Shown here in pieces: positions 1-7,529 of a stretch of 32,659 nucleotides of DNA. The translations under genes and the position numbers were made by a program. Origin of the DNA: an uncultured Collinsella sp. (GTDB taxonomy: Bacteria; Actinomycetota; Coriobacteriia; Coriobacteriales; Coriobacteriaceae). Each line of letters begins with the position of its first letter. Within the stretch, counting starts at the first letter, position 1. Where the stretch lies: NCBI GenBank assembly GCA_938005465.1, contig CALLNU010000027.1, positions 1 through 32,659 on the forward strand, in the 5' to 3' direction. The notes beneath the pieces were generated by a model. That model saw only the letters and a program-made list of their open reading frames with translations, ran no database searches and was not told the DNA's origin.

Positions 1-24
1 GTTCTCGGTATGGATTTTGTTCAT
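1..24 (-). CDS. 5' end of an unidentified gene, cut by the window edge
   Basis: An ATG at 24-22 on the minus strand overlaps the stop codon of the aldo/keto reductase fragment (ATGA overlap). It follows an AAGGAG-like Shine-Dalgarno at about 31-36. Only the first eight codons (MNKIHTEN) lie in the window, so the product cannot be named. The overlap suggests translational coupling to the reductase reading frame. Confidence 0.5.
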
Positions 25-437
25 AAGTCCTGCTCCTTTCTAAATAGGTTCTTTCCTTCTATTATTGGATAAGAACCGCCATTTGTCAAGAAGTTCCCCT
101 CTTCCACCGCCGCCAGGATGGCGTCAATTGTAGCAAGCTCCTCCGGGGAGAGGGCAATCTCCGCAGCCTTGGCGTTTTCCTCCAGCCGCTTTACAGAGCG
201 CATCCCCGGGATGGGCACGATGTAGGGCTTCTGCGCCAGCACCCAGGCAATGGCCAGCTGTCCCGGCGTGGTGGATTTTTCTTCCCCCAGCTCCGCCAGG
301 TAGCGGAGCAGCGGCTGGTAGCGCTCCAAATTCTCGTCGGTGATGGAGTGGCCCCGCCAGTCGTCCCGGGCAAAGTGGGCCCCCTTCTGGAAGGTCCCCG
401 AAAGCAGCCCCTTGAACAGCGGCCCGTGGGCCACGCA
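21..437 (-). pseudogene. Aldo/keto reductase, C-terminal fragment lacking its N-terminal half
   Basis: The reading frame ends at 21 and gives about 138 residues that look like the C-terminal part of an NADP-dependent aldo/keto reductase. Visible family features are a 'GPLFKGLLSG' segment, the 'LAIAWVLAQ' helix and the 'IVPIPGMRSVKRLEENAKA' cofactor-phosphate segment. Full-length members have about 310-340 residues. Here the similarity starts abruptly near 434, five bases beyond the stop codon of the LysR gene, so the TIM-barrel N-terminal half with the catalytic Asp, Tyr, Lys and His is missing. An in-frame ATG exists at 464 inside the LysR gene, but those extra residues do not resemble the family. 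It uses GGG, GGA and GAA more than genes further right. It is most likely a deletion remnant; an assembly join cannot be excluded. Confidence 0.75.
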
Positions 438-438
438 T

Positions 439-1338
439 TTAAGGCATGGCTTCTTCCTGGGCAAACCACGCCCGGGCTTGCTGTATGAACTTCTCCACTG
501 CCGGGGAAAAGGGCTGGCCCCGTTTCCAGGCCAGCATGGTGGAGGTGTCCGGTAAGGTGGGGGACAGGGGCCGGTAGGTCACCTTGCTCTGGTCCCAGAG
601 CGGCACGGCGCCCTCGATGACCACGGAATAGGCGAGGCCGCTGGCCACCATGAGCGCGCCGTTGGTGTTGAGGTTGCTGGTGAACACGACGTTCAGCCGC
701 TCGTAAAAGTCCCCGAACCAGCTGGCCAGCTCGCCGCGCACGCTGGTGCGGCGGGGGAGTATCAGCGGACGGCCCAGCAGGTCCTGCGCCGTCACGTTCT
801 CCTGCGAGGCCAGCGGATCGTCCGGGCGCATCAGGACGACCCAGCGCTCCTTTATGTCCAGGCGGATGAACTCGTACTTGCCTATGTCCACGGGCTCGAG
901 CAGCAGCCCGATGTCCAGCAGGCCGCGGTCCATCTGCTCCGTGACCAGGTCAGCCGTGGCGGTGTAGAGGTCGAAGCCGACGCGGGGATAGCGCTCCCGG
1001 AAGCTGCGGAAGAGCTCCGGCAGCAGCGAGACGGAGGCCAGCTCGCCGCAGCCGATGGAGATTCGGCCCTCCACCAGCTCATCCTGCTCTGAGAGCTCAG
1101 CCTCGGTCTTGTCCACGAGCTCGAGTATCTCCTCAGCCCGGCGGCGGAGCAGCATGCCCTCGCTCGTGAGCCTTATGCGGCGCGGCCCACGCTCCATGAG
1201 CCGGACGCCAGTCTCCTCTTCCAGCTGAGAGAGCTGGCGGCTGAGCGTCGGCTGAGTTATGTGCAGCACCTCGGCCGCCCGGGTTATGCTCTCTTCCCGG
1301 GCAACGGTAAGGAAATAGCGCAGCACCCTTATCTCCAT
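439..1338 (-). CDS. LysR family transcriptional regulator
   Basis: The 299-residue protein has the usual LysR length and layout. The N-terminal winged helix-turn-helix starts 'MEIRVLRYFLTVAREESITRAAEVLHITQPTLSRQ' in overlapping parts, with the recognition helix around residues 28-40. An effector-binding substrate-binding-like domain follows from about residue 90 to the end. I chose the ATG at 1338 because an AAAGGGGG Shine-Dalgarno lies seven bases upstream; a longer frame to 1428 has no ribosome site and no family similarity. It has its own promoter at 1382-1410. LysR proteins usually control a neighbouring gene or operon, and the adjacent aldo/keto reductase remnant may be the former target. 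Codons such as ATA and AGG are commoner here than in the housekeeping genes, which hints at transfer. The effector is unknown. Confidence 0.9.
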   Translation of the reverse strand: MEIRVLRYFLTVAREESITRAAEVLHITQPTLSRQLSQLEEETGVRLMERGPRRIRLTSEGMLLRRRAEEILELVDKTEAELSEQDELVEGRISIGCGELASVSLLPELFRSFRERYPRVGFDLYTATADLVTEQMDRGLLDIGLLLEPVDIGKYEFIRLDIKERWVVLMRPDDPLASQENVTAQDLLGRPLILPRRTSVRGELASWFGDFYERLNVVFTSNLNTNGALMVASGLAYSVVIEGAVPLWDQSKVTYRPLSPTLPDTSTMLAWKRGQPFSPAVEKFIQQARAWFAQEEAMP

Positions 1339-1381
1339 ACAAAAGCCCCCTTTGCGCTCGGATGTATGCCTTGATATGCAA

Positions 1382-1410
1382 ATTTTATCATGTCCATGCC
1401 CGCGGGGCAA
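1382..1410 (-). promoter_or_regulatory. Promoter of the LysR gene
   Basis: On the minus strand TTGCCC (1410-1405) is followed after 17 bases by TAAAAT (1387-1382), a good sigma-70-type match. An imperfect dyad TTGATATGCAA at 1373-1383 overlaps the downstream side and could be a LysR autoregulatory T-N11-A type box. The promoter begins directly after the terminator of the upstream ATPase gene. Confidence 0.6.
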
Positions 1411-1444
1411 CAAAAAACAGCGCCGCACTCAGGTGCGGCGCTGT
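1411..1444 (-). terminator. Rho-independent terminator of the P-type ATPase gene
   Basis: A perfect 12-bp stem (ACAGCGCCGCAC with GTGCGGCGCTGT, 1417-1444) with a four-base loop is followed on the minus strand by TTTTTTG. It lies 20 bases after the ATPase stop codon. Confidence 0.9.
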
Positions 1445-1463
1445 GTGGGGAAACGTGTGCTGC

Positions 1464-4130
1464 TCAGGCCCGGCCCCGGGAGACAGCGCGCTGGATGAGC
1501 TTGATGAGCTCGACGATGGGGATGACGCTGACGGCGAAGCACAGGGCGATGAGGTACTCGCTGAGCTCCACGCTGGTGAAGTCGAAAGCGTTGGCAATGA
1601 AGGGCACCTCGCAGACGAGGGTCGTGGCGATCAGGCTGCCGAGAGCGGCCCAGTTGAGGGTCTTGTTCATGCTGTGCAGCGTGAAGATGCTGCCGCGCTG
1701 CGAGCGCATGTTGAAGCTGTGGAAGATCTCGGCCATGCTCATGGTGACGAAGGCCATGGTAGTGCCGTCGGGGCTGTCGGCGATCTCCCAGACGCCGGAC
1801 TCGATGTAGTGGCCGACAAAGTAGCTCGCGAGGGTCAGCAGGCTGACGAGCAGGCCCTGATAGGCGATGTCGAAGCCCATGCCGCCGGCAAAGACGCCGG
1901 CCTTGGCGTCACGCGGCTTGCGGCGCATGATGTCGGGTTCGGCCTTTTCCATGCCGAGCGCGAGAGCGGGGAAGCAGTCGGTGACGAGGTTTATCCAGAG
2001 CAGGTGGACGGGCTGGAGTATCGTGAAGCCCATGAGCGTGGCGACAAAGATGCTGATGACCTCGCTCATGTTGGAGCCGAGCAGGAACTGGATGGCCTTG
2101 CGGATGTTGTCGTAAATGCGCCGGCCCTCTTCCACGGCGCCCACGATGGTGGCAAAGTTGTCGTCTGCCAGCACCATGTCTGCCACGTTTTTGGTGACGT
2201 CTGTGCCCGTGATGCCCATGCCCACGCCGATGTCGGCGCGCTTGAGGCTGGGCGCGTCGTTGACGCCGTCGCCCGTCATGGCCGTAACATAACCCTTGTA
2301 GCGCCAGGCGTCGACAATGCGCACCTTGTGCTCGGGCTGCACGCGCGCATAGACGGCGTATTTTTCGATGTTTGCCAGCAGCTCGTCGTCATCCATGGCG
2401 GAAAGCTGGCTGCCCGTCATGGCCTGAAGGCCGTCTGTCAGGATGCCCAGCTCCTTGGCGATGGCCACGGCGGTGTCGATGTGGTCGCCCGTAATCATGA
2501 CAGTGCGGATGCCGGCGTTGTGGGCCTCGCGGATGGCGTCGGCGACCTCGGGGCGGACCGGGTCGATCATGCCGGACAGGCCGCAGAAGACCAGGTCGTG
2601 CTCGAGCGCAGCGGGGCTGCAGTCGCTCGGAACCTCGGTGTAGGTGCGGCTTGCCAGCGCCAGCACGCGCAGGGCCTCGTCGGCCATGGCCTTGTTGGCG
2701 GCCACGAGCTCGGCACGACGCTCCTCGGTCAGGGGGACGACCTTTTCGCCCTCATAGATATGGGTGCACAGGCCGATCACCACGTCGGGCGCGCCCTTGG
2801 TGTACTGCTCGTACTCGCCGTCCAAGGTCTCGACGACCACGGACATCATCTTGCGGCCCGAGTCGAACGGGGCCTCGCCCACGCGCGGGTGCTCGGCAGT
2901 CAGGCCAGTAAGACCAGCCTTGCCGGCATCGTTGACGAGCGCGCACTCGGTCGGCTCGCCCACGGCCTCGCCCAGTTCCTCGTCCCACTGGGCATCGGAG
3001 CAAAGGGCCATACCGGCCAGGAACTTCTCCTTAGGCGCGGCGAGCTCGTGCTTGACGACGGTCATCTTGTTTTGGGTAAGGGTGCCGGTCTTGTCGGAGC
3101 AGATGGTCTGTGTGCAGCCGAGGGTCTCGACGGCAGAGAGCTTGCGGATAATCGCCTGGCGCTTGGCCATCTTGGTCACGCCGAGCGACAGCACGATGGT
3201 CACGACGGCGACCAGGCCCTCGGGGATGGCAGCGACGGCGAGCGAGACGGCAACCATAAAGGTATCGAGCAAGGCTGTCGGGTCAGTGAGGACGTTGCCC
3301 ACGCCGTGGCGGATGATGTCGACGCCAAAGATGACGACGCAGATGACGATAACCATGATGGTGAGGATGCGGCTGAGCTCGGCAAGCTTCACCTGCAGCG
3401 GCGTGAGCTCTTCCTTGGCCTCGGCCAGGGCGCCGGCGATCTTGCCCATCTCGGTGTTCATACCGGTGCCGACCACGACGGCGCGACCGCGGCCGTATAC
3501 CACGGTGGAACCCATGTAGCACATGTTCTTGCGGTCGCCGAGCGGCACGTCGTCGGTGCCGGCGGCGAGCTCAATGACGTTGGCATGCTTCTCGACGGGC
3601 ACGGACTCGCCGGTAAGGGCGGCCTCCTCGATCTTCATTGTGGCGCTCTCGAGCACACGGCAGTCGGCCGGGACGGAGTCGCCCGCCTCGAGCATGATCA
3701 CATCGCCGGGCACGAGCTCGGCGCTCGGCAGGTGCACGAGCTTGCCGTCGCGCAGCACCTTGGACTGCGCCGCGCTCATCTCCTGCAGGGCCTCGAGGGC
3801 CTCTTCGCTCTTGGCTTCCTGGACCACGCCCAGTACCGAGTTGACGATAACGACGAACATGATGATGGCGACGTCGGCAAAGTCGGGCTCGCCCTTGACC
3901 ATACCCGTGAGCGCGCTGATGACGGCGGCAACGATCAACATGATGACCATGGGGTCGGCCATCTGCTCAAAGAAACGCTTCCACAGCGGCGTTTTCTCGG
4001 CTTCCTCGAGCTTGTTAGGGCCTGTCTTGGCGAGGCGCGACGACGCCTCGTCGTTGCTCAGGCCGAGGTTCTCATCGACGCCCTGGTCGCTGAGCACCTC
4101 CGCCGCGGCGGACAGGTATTCCTTTTGCAT
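1464..4130 (-). CDS. P2-type cation-transporting ATPase (probable Ca2+ exporter)
   Basis: This 888-residue membrane pump hydrolyses ATP to move a cation out of the cytoplasm. The P-type signatures are in order: cation-ATPase N-terminal domain (1-70), TGES actuator motif (173-176), phosphorylated Asp346 in DKTGTLT, KGAPD in the nucleotide-binding domain (445-449), TGD (547-549) and TGDGVNDAP (619-627). Residues that bind Ca2+ in the sarcoplasmic pump have counterparts: Glu304 in 'AIPEGL' (M4), Asn687 and Glu690 (M5), and Asn714, Thr717 and Asp718 in 'NLVTD' (M6). This supports the P2A Ca2+ class, although Mn2+ or another divalent ion is possible. The ATG at 4130 follows AGGAGGGG with a seven-base gap. 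The gene is monocistronic, and that ribosome site lies inside a structured leader (4131-4242), so metal- or condition-dependent translation is likely. Confidence 0.93.
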   Translation of the reverse strand: MQKEYLSAAAEVLSDQGVDENLGLSNDEASSRLAKTGPNKLEEAEKTPLWKRFFEQMADPMVIMLIVAAVISALTGMVKGEPDFADVAIIMFVVIVNSVLGVVQEAKSEEALEALQEMSAAQSKVLRDGKLVHLPSAELVPGDVIMLEAGDSVPADCRVLESATMKIEEAALTGESVPVEKHANVIELAAGTDDVPLGDRKNMCYMGSTVVYGRGRAVVVGTGMNTEMGKIAGALAEAKEELTPLQVKLAELSRILTIMVIVICVVIFGVDIIRHGVGNVLTDPTALLDTFMVAVSLAVAAIPEGLVAVVTIVLSLGVTKMAKRQAIIRKLSAVETLGCTQTICSDKTGTLTQNKMTVVKHELAAPKEKFLAGMALCSDAQWDEELGEAVGEPTECALVNDAGKAGLTGLTAEHPRVGEAPFDSGRKMMSVVVETLDGEYEQYTKGAPDVVIGLCTHIYEGEKVVPLTEERRAELVAANKAMADEALRVLALASRTYTEVPSDCSPAALEHDLVFCGLSGMIDPVRPEVADAIREAHNAGIRTVMITGDHIDTAVAIAKELGILTDGLQAMTGSQLSAMDDDELLANIEKYAVYARVQPEHKVRIVDAWRYKGYVTAMTGDGVNDAPSLKRADIGVGMGITGTDVTKNVADMVLADDNFATIVGAVEEGRRIYDNIRKAIQFLLGSNMSEVISIFVATLMGFTILQPVHLLWINLVTDCFPALALGMEKAEPDIMRRKPRDAKAGVFAGGMGFDIAYQGLLVSLLTLASYFVGHYIESGVWEIADSPDGTTMAFVTMSMAEIFHSFNMRSQRGSIFTLHSMNKTLNWAALGSLIATTLVCEVPFIANAFDFTSVELSEYLIALCFAVSVIPIVELIKLIQRAVSRGRA

Positions 4131-4242
4131 ATAGAGTCCCCTCCTGGGATTCGGGCCACTCAGCAGATTGATGCCCGATCATAATTCCCAGGAGAAGGGC
4201 AAGGGCTCATCAAGGCTGCCGTGCTGAGCGGCAGTTGATAGT
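4131..4242 (-). ncRNA. Structured 5' leader of the P-type ATPase, candidate riboswitch or translational switch
   Basis: Read on the minus strand, hairpin 1 has stem CTGCCG/CGGCAG (4234-4229 with 4221-4216), flanked by ATCAA/TTGAT (4239-4235 with 4213-4209), and loop CTCAGCA. Hairpin 2 has a 9-bp outer stem CTCCTGGGA/TCCCAGGAG (4194-4186 with 4149-4141), an inner 6-bp stem TCGGGC/GCCCGA, and a 16-base loop containing TGCTGAG (4165-4159). The two loops are perfectly complementary over 7 bases, so a kissing interaction is possible. The 3' strand of the outer stem contains the AGGAG of the Shine-Dalgarno, so folding would block translation. TTGATGAGCCC (4213-4203) can instead pair with GGGCATCAA (4176-4168), giving an alternative fold. 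I do not recognise it as yybP-ykoY, M-box or NiCo. The structure is seen; the function is inferred. Confidence 0.65.
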
Positions 4243-4248
4243 GGAGCT

Positions 4249-4278
4249 ATGGTACCCCAAAGCAGCGCGTCTAGCCAA
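4249..4278 (-). promoter_or_regulatory. Probable promoter of the P-type ATPase
   Basis: TTGGCT (4278-4273) and TACCAT (4254-4249) are separated by 18 bases on the minus strand. The predicted start near 4242 falls three bases before the first stem of the structured leader. That fit supports a moderate promoter match. Confidence 0.45.
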
Positions 4279-4282
4279 AACA

Positions 4283-4294
4283 TTCCAATTGGAA
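4283..4294. promoter_or_regulatory. Perfect 12-bp palindrome upstream of the ATPase promoter
   Basis: TTCCAATTGGAA lies four bases upstream of the proposed -35 of the ATPase promoter, in the divergent interval with pyruvate kinase. It may be an operator; no matching regulator is in the window. Confidence 0.3.
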
Positions 4295-4477
4295 ACACGG
4301 CTCGAGTGCAACGATGCAGACCGTGTGATGCTCAATATTGATAAAACGTTTTTTCTTCGGCACATCGTCAAACTGAAATATCGCCCAGATAGCAGCGGTC
4401 AGAACGGTTGGTAAAGTTTTTGCATATACCGTTTTTCCGCAAAAAATGAACTTCTAATTCGGCATACGGTCGATTTT

Positions 4478-4508
4478 TTGGGGTATTCGGTCGCCATTTC
4501 GTTATAAT
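4478..4508 (+). promoter_or_regulatory. Promoter of pyruvate kinase
   Basis: A consensus TATAAT lies at 4503-4508, about 64 bases before the pyk start. The -35 is poor: TTGGGG at 4478-4483 with a long 19-base spacer. The sequence ATACGGTCG (4464-4472) is repeated as ATTCGGTCG 21 bases later (4485-4493), two helical turns apart, and an activator could compensate there for the weak -35. Confidence 0.5.
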
Positions 4509-4571
4509 CATCTCAGTTTTATTTCTTATGGTTTATCTATCAGCGCAAGACGATGTCAGATGGAGGTCTGA

Positions 4572-6032
4572 ATGTACAAGCGCACCAAGATTGTATGCAC
4601 CATGGGTCCCGCCTGCGATAGCGACGAGACCATCCGCGAGATGATCAAGGCGGGCATGAACGTCGCCCGTTTTAACTTCTCGCACGGATCCTACGACGAG
4701 CACCACGGTCGCATCGAGCGCGTCCGTCGTATTTCCAAGGAGCTCGGTCTGCCCGTCGGCATCCTGCTCGACACCAAGGGCCCCGAGGTCCGCACCGGCC
4801 TTCTGGTCGATGGCAAGAAGGTTGCCGTCAAGACCGGCGATAAGATCGTCGTCACCGCTCAGCCCACGTCCGAGGATTTCCACGGCACCTCTGAGCACAT
4901 CTCCCTCGACTACCTGGCTCTGCCCTCCGAGGTCGAGAAGGGCTCCCTTATCCTGATCGACGACGGCCTGGTTGCCCTCGAGGTCGAGTCCGTCGACGGT
5001 CAGGACATGACCTGCGTCGTCAAGAACGACGGCCTGATCGGCGAGCGCAAGGGCGTCAACATGCCCAACGTCAACATCTCGTTGCCCGCCATCACCGAGC
5101 GCGATCGTCAGGACATCCTCTTTGGCCTGACCGAGAACATCGACTACATCGCCGCTTCCTTCATCCGTGACGGCGAGTCCGTCCGCGGCATCCGCGAGCT
5201 TTGCCGCGAGAACGGTGGCGAGCACGTGACGATCTTCCCGAAGATCGAGTGCGCCCTGGGCGTCGAGAACTTCGACGAGATCCTCGAGGCTTCCGACGGC
5301 ATCATGGTCGCCCGTGGCGACCTGGGCATCGAGATCAAGCCCGAGCTCGTTCCGCACATCCAGAAGGAGATCATCGCCAAGTGCAACGCGGCCTACAAGC
5401 CCGTTATCACCGCTACGCAGATGCTCGACTCCATGCAGCAGAACCCGCGCCCGACGCGCGCCGAGGTTGCCGACGTTGCTAACGCCATTTACGACGGCAC
5501 CGACGCCGTTATGCTGTCCGGCGAGTCCGCTGCCGGTAAGTACCCGGTCGAGGCCGTCAAGATGCAGGCCAGCATTGCTCTCGAGACCGAGAAGTACCTC
5601 CCGGCTCACGCTCCGCTCGAGGTTCCGGCCGATGCTCACGGCACCCGCGTCGTCAACAACGTTGTGGGTATGTCCGCTGTGAACATGGCTACCACCGTTG
5701 GCGCCAAGTGCATCACCGTGCCGACGACCACCGGTCGTACCGCTCGCCTGATCTCGCACTTCCGTCCCAACATGCCGATCTGCGCGTTCTCCCGCCACGA
5801 GTGGGCCGTCCAGCAAATGATTATGTACTGGGGCGTTATCCCGCACCAGGCCGAGATTACCCAGGGCACCGTCAACGGCACGATCGTCAAGGCGATCGAG
5901 ACCGCTAAGGAGCTCGGCTACGTCGAGGCCGGCGATCTGACCGTCGCCACCGCCGGCGATCCCCGCATGAGCGTCCAGCTCGAGGACAAGGTCTCCTCGA
6001 CCAACGTCGCTTACGTCGCTCAGGTGCGCTAA
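4572..6032 (+). CDS. pyk: Pyruvate kinase
   Basis: It catalyses the last step of glycolysis, phosphoenolpyruvate plus ADP to pyruvate plus ATP, in the cytoplasm. The 486-residue chain has the expected motifs: 'ARFNFSHG' with Arg33, 'DTKGPEVRTG' from Asp67 (domain B boundary), 'IFPKIE' with catalytic Lys224, 'MVARGDLGIE' (245-254, metal and substrate binding), 'ITATQMLDSM' and 'DGTDAVMLSGE'. The C-terminal allosteric domain includes 'PTTTGRTARLISHFRP'. There is no extra C-terminal PEP-utiliser domain of the kind seen in Bacillus. The ATG follows GGAGG with a normal gap. The gene stands alone between its own promoter and a strong terminator, and is GC-rich with typical high-expression codons. 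Confidence 0.98.
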   Translation: MYKRTKIVCTMGPACDSDETIREMIKAGMNVARFNFSHGSYDEHHGRIERVRRISKELGLPVGILLDTKGPEVRTGLLVDGKKVAVKTGDKIVVTAQPTSEDFHGTSEHISLDYLALPSEVEKGSLILIDDGLVALEVESVDGQDMTCVVKNDGLIGERKGVNMPNVNISLPAITERDRQDILFGLTENIDYIAASFIRDGESVRGIRELCRENGGEHVTIFPKIECALGVENFDEILEASDGIMVARGDLGIEIKPELVPHIQKEIIAKCNAAYKPVITATQMLDSMQQNPRPTRAEVADVANAIYDGTDAVMLSGESAAGKYPVEAVKMQASIALETEKYLPAHAPLEVPADAHGTRVVNNVVGMSAVNMATTVGAKCITVPTTTGRTARLISHFRPNMPICAFSRHEWAVQQMIMYWGVIPHQAEITQGTVNGTIVKAIETAKELGYVEAGDLTVATAGDPRMSVQLEDKVSSTNVAYVAQVR

Positions 6033-6060
6033 ATCGTACTTGCAAGCAAATTTGCATTGC

Positions 6061-6098
6061 AAAGGGCCCGGATGGCATTGCCTTCCGGGCCCTTTTTC
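6061..6098 (+). terminator. Rho-independent terminator of pyk
   Basis: A perfect 12-bp stem AAAGGGCCCGGA (6061-6072) with TCCGGGCCCTTT (6084-6095) and an 11-base loop is followed by a T run. It starts 28 bases after the pyk stop. Confidence 0.95.
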
Positions 6099-6277
6099 TG
6101 TGCCAATGCCGCCGCACGGCAAAACACGCACTCATTTCTTTACCAAAAGCGCGAAATCCACCCTTCGAGGCCCAAAAAATAAAGCCCCAAGCGCTAAAAG
6201 TGTTCGCCCGTTGGCAAACCCACACCTCACACAGGGCTGATAAATCGTTTTAGCAAGAACCAAATCGACCTGGTTTT

Positions 6278-6401
6278 CGGAAGTATGCGGCAAATTCTGG
6301 AACCTCCGAGCACACCCTGTTTTTTCGCAACAAAATGCCTGATAAACTAGCCTCAAAAGCCAGGTCCGCTCATAGGGTTCAGATTTTGCCGCATACTTCC
6401 G
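6278..6401. repeat. 22-bp inverted repeat upstream of the nuclease-like gene
   Basis: The left arm (6278-6299) begins CGGAAGTATGCGGCAAA. The right arm (6380-6401) is its reverse complement with one mismatch in 22. An inner pair GACCTGG (6268-6274) with CCAGGTC (6360-6366) is also complementary. The arms flank 80 bases and end 54 bases before the start codon at 6456. They may be two facing operator sites or a long hairpin leader. Elsewhere in the pyk-to-6456 gap, 6099-6267 shows no other signal I can support. Confidence 0.7.
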
Positions 6402-6455
6402 GATTGACGCTGGCATCACTCGCTTCAAAGAGATGATTTCGGCCAGGAGGGCATT

Positions 6456-7529
6456 ATGGACCTGACGCTTTGTGGGCAATCCGCCTTTAACTACTACCGC
6501 ATCCCGCCGCAGGTATTAGGCCTTTACCCCGCCATTAGCCTTGGCAATATGGATCGCAGATGTTGTGGCCTCGGAAGTCATGCAGTTGTAAAAGACCTGC
6601 TTCACGCACCACTTCACAGGCTTGTATTCACTCGGGCACAATCCGGGTCGCGAAGCCTGTTTAAATCGCACCTCCTGACCCAAGAACCACCTCCGGGGTC
6701 GTTTAGGCAGACTGAACATGGGTTTGATGTCACGTCACCGGAGTTCACGCTGCTCAGCCTTGCCACGCAGGTCTCACGCAACCAGTTACTCATGGCGTGC
6801 TACGAGATGTGCGGCTCCTTTGCAGTGTTTAAGCCCTGCGAGCGAACGCAACAACAACTCGATGAAGCTATTTCGCTTAAGTTCATTCCACCCAACTGCG
6901 GCTGGGAGCGAGTTAACGACACCAAGGGCAATGACACCAACTTGTGGAAGCGCACGCCGCTTCTTACCGCAACGGATATCGCCGCGTTCGCCAAGCAAGC
7001 CGCAGGCCTGCGCGGCGTCAAACAACTGCGCTGGGCGGCCGAGCACATGACGGGGCAGGCCGCCTCGCCCTTCGAAGTACAGACCTCCATGCTTATCTCG
7101 CTCCCCCGCGACGAGGGCGGCCAGGGCATCGAGATCGCCAACAACGCGCGCATCCCGCTCAGTGAAGCCGCACGTTCGCTGTATGACAAAACCTGCTGCT
7201 ACGCCGATATCCTCATCGAAAGCGCCACCGACAGCATGGGCGTCATTCTGGAATGCCAAGGCCGCTCTGCCCACGACAGCGAAGCCGCGAGCCTCTCCGA
7301 TGCCGAGCGCGCCACCGCACTCACAAGCATGGGCTACGACGTCATCCAAATTACCTATGACCAGATCAAGGAGAAGAAGAGCTTCGACCACATAGCCGAG
7401 CTCATCCATAAAAAGGCCGGGCTTCCCCACATCCCAAAGACCAAACAGGAGCGCATTGCCGAAGATACCTTACGGCAAGAGCTACTTGTCGATTGGGTTG
7501 AGCTATTCACTGCCGGGCCGGCCAGCTAG
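6456..7529 (+). CDS. Protein of unknown function with a DUF559/Vsr-like endonuclease-fold C-terminus
   Basis: The 357-residue protein has an AGGAGG ribosome site five bases before its ATG. Its N-terminal stretch ('QSAFNYYRIPPQVLG') resembles the AbiEi/DUF559-type architecture, in which an N-terminal module precedes a nuclease-like domain. Residues about 238-305 carry a PD-(D/E)XK-like pattern: 'YADILI', then 'GVILECQG', an H/D pair, 'DAERATALTSMGYDVIQITYDQI'. This matches the DUF559/very-short-patch-repair layout of acidic residue, E-x-x-G, D-x-R, G-Y-x-V. Gln replaces the Asp often found in 'ExDG', so catalysis is uncertain. The gene is monocistronic, overlaps the stop codon of the convergent phospholipase gene by three bases, and is preceded by the 22-bp inverted repeat. 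A DNA-related or defence role is inference from the fold pattern only. Confidence 0.7.
   Translation: MDLTLCGQSAFNYYRIPPQVLGLYPAISLGNMDRRCCGLGSHAVVKDLLHAPLHRLVFTRAQSGSRSLFKSHLLTQEPPPGSFRQTEHGFDVTSPEFTLLSLATQVSRNQLLMACYEMCGSFAVFKPCERTQQQLDEAISLKFIPPNCGWERVNDTKGNDTNLWKRTPLLTATDIAAFAKQAAGLRGVKQLRWAAEHMTGQAASPFEVQTSMLISLPRDEGGQGIEIANNARIPLSEAARSLYDKTCCYADILIESATDSMGVILECQGRSAHDSEAASLSDAERATALTSMGYDVIQITYDQIKEKKSFDHIAELIHKKAGLPHIPKTKQERIAEDTLRQELLVDWVELFTAGPAS

Noticed and set aside
1362..4184. 940-codon open frame antisense to the P-type ATPase
   Set aside because: It is a GC-rich mirror frame: the translation is Asp/His/Gly/Val-rich with no domain, and the opposite strand encodes a full set of P-type ATPase motifs.
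4131..4242. yybP-ykoY (Mn2+) riboswitch
   Set aside because: The conserved paired-leg sequences of that class as I know them are not present; a covariance scan would settle it.
4533..6131. 532-codon open frame antisense to pyk
   Set aside because: Mirror frame of a highly biased gene; low-complexity translation.
6132..6479. 115-codon minus-strand frame over the inverted repeat
   Set aside because: It runs through both repeat arms, has no clear ribosome site and no recognisable similarity.
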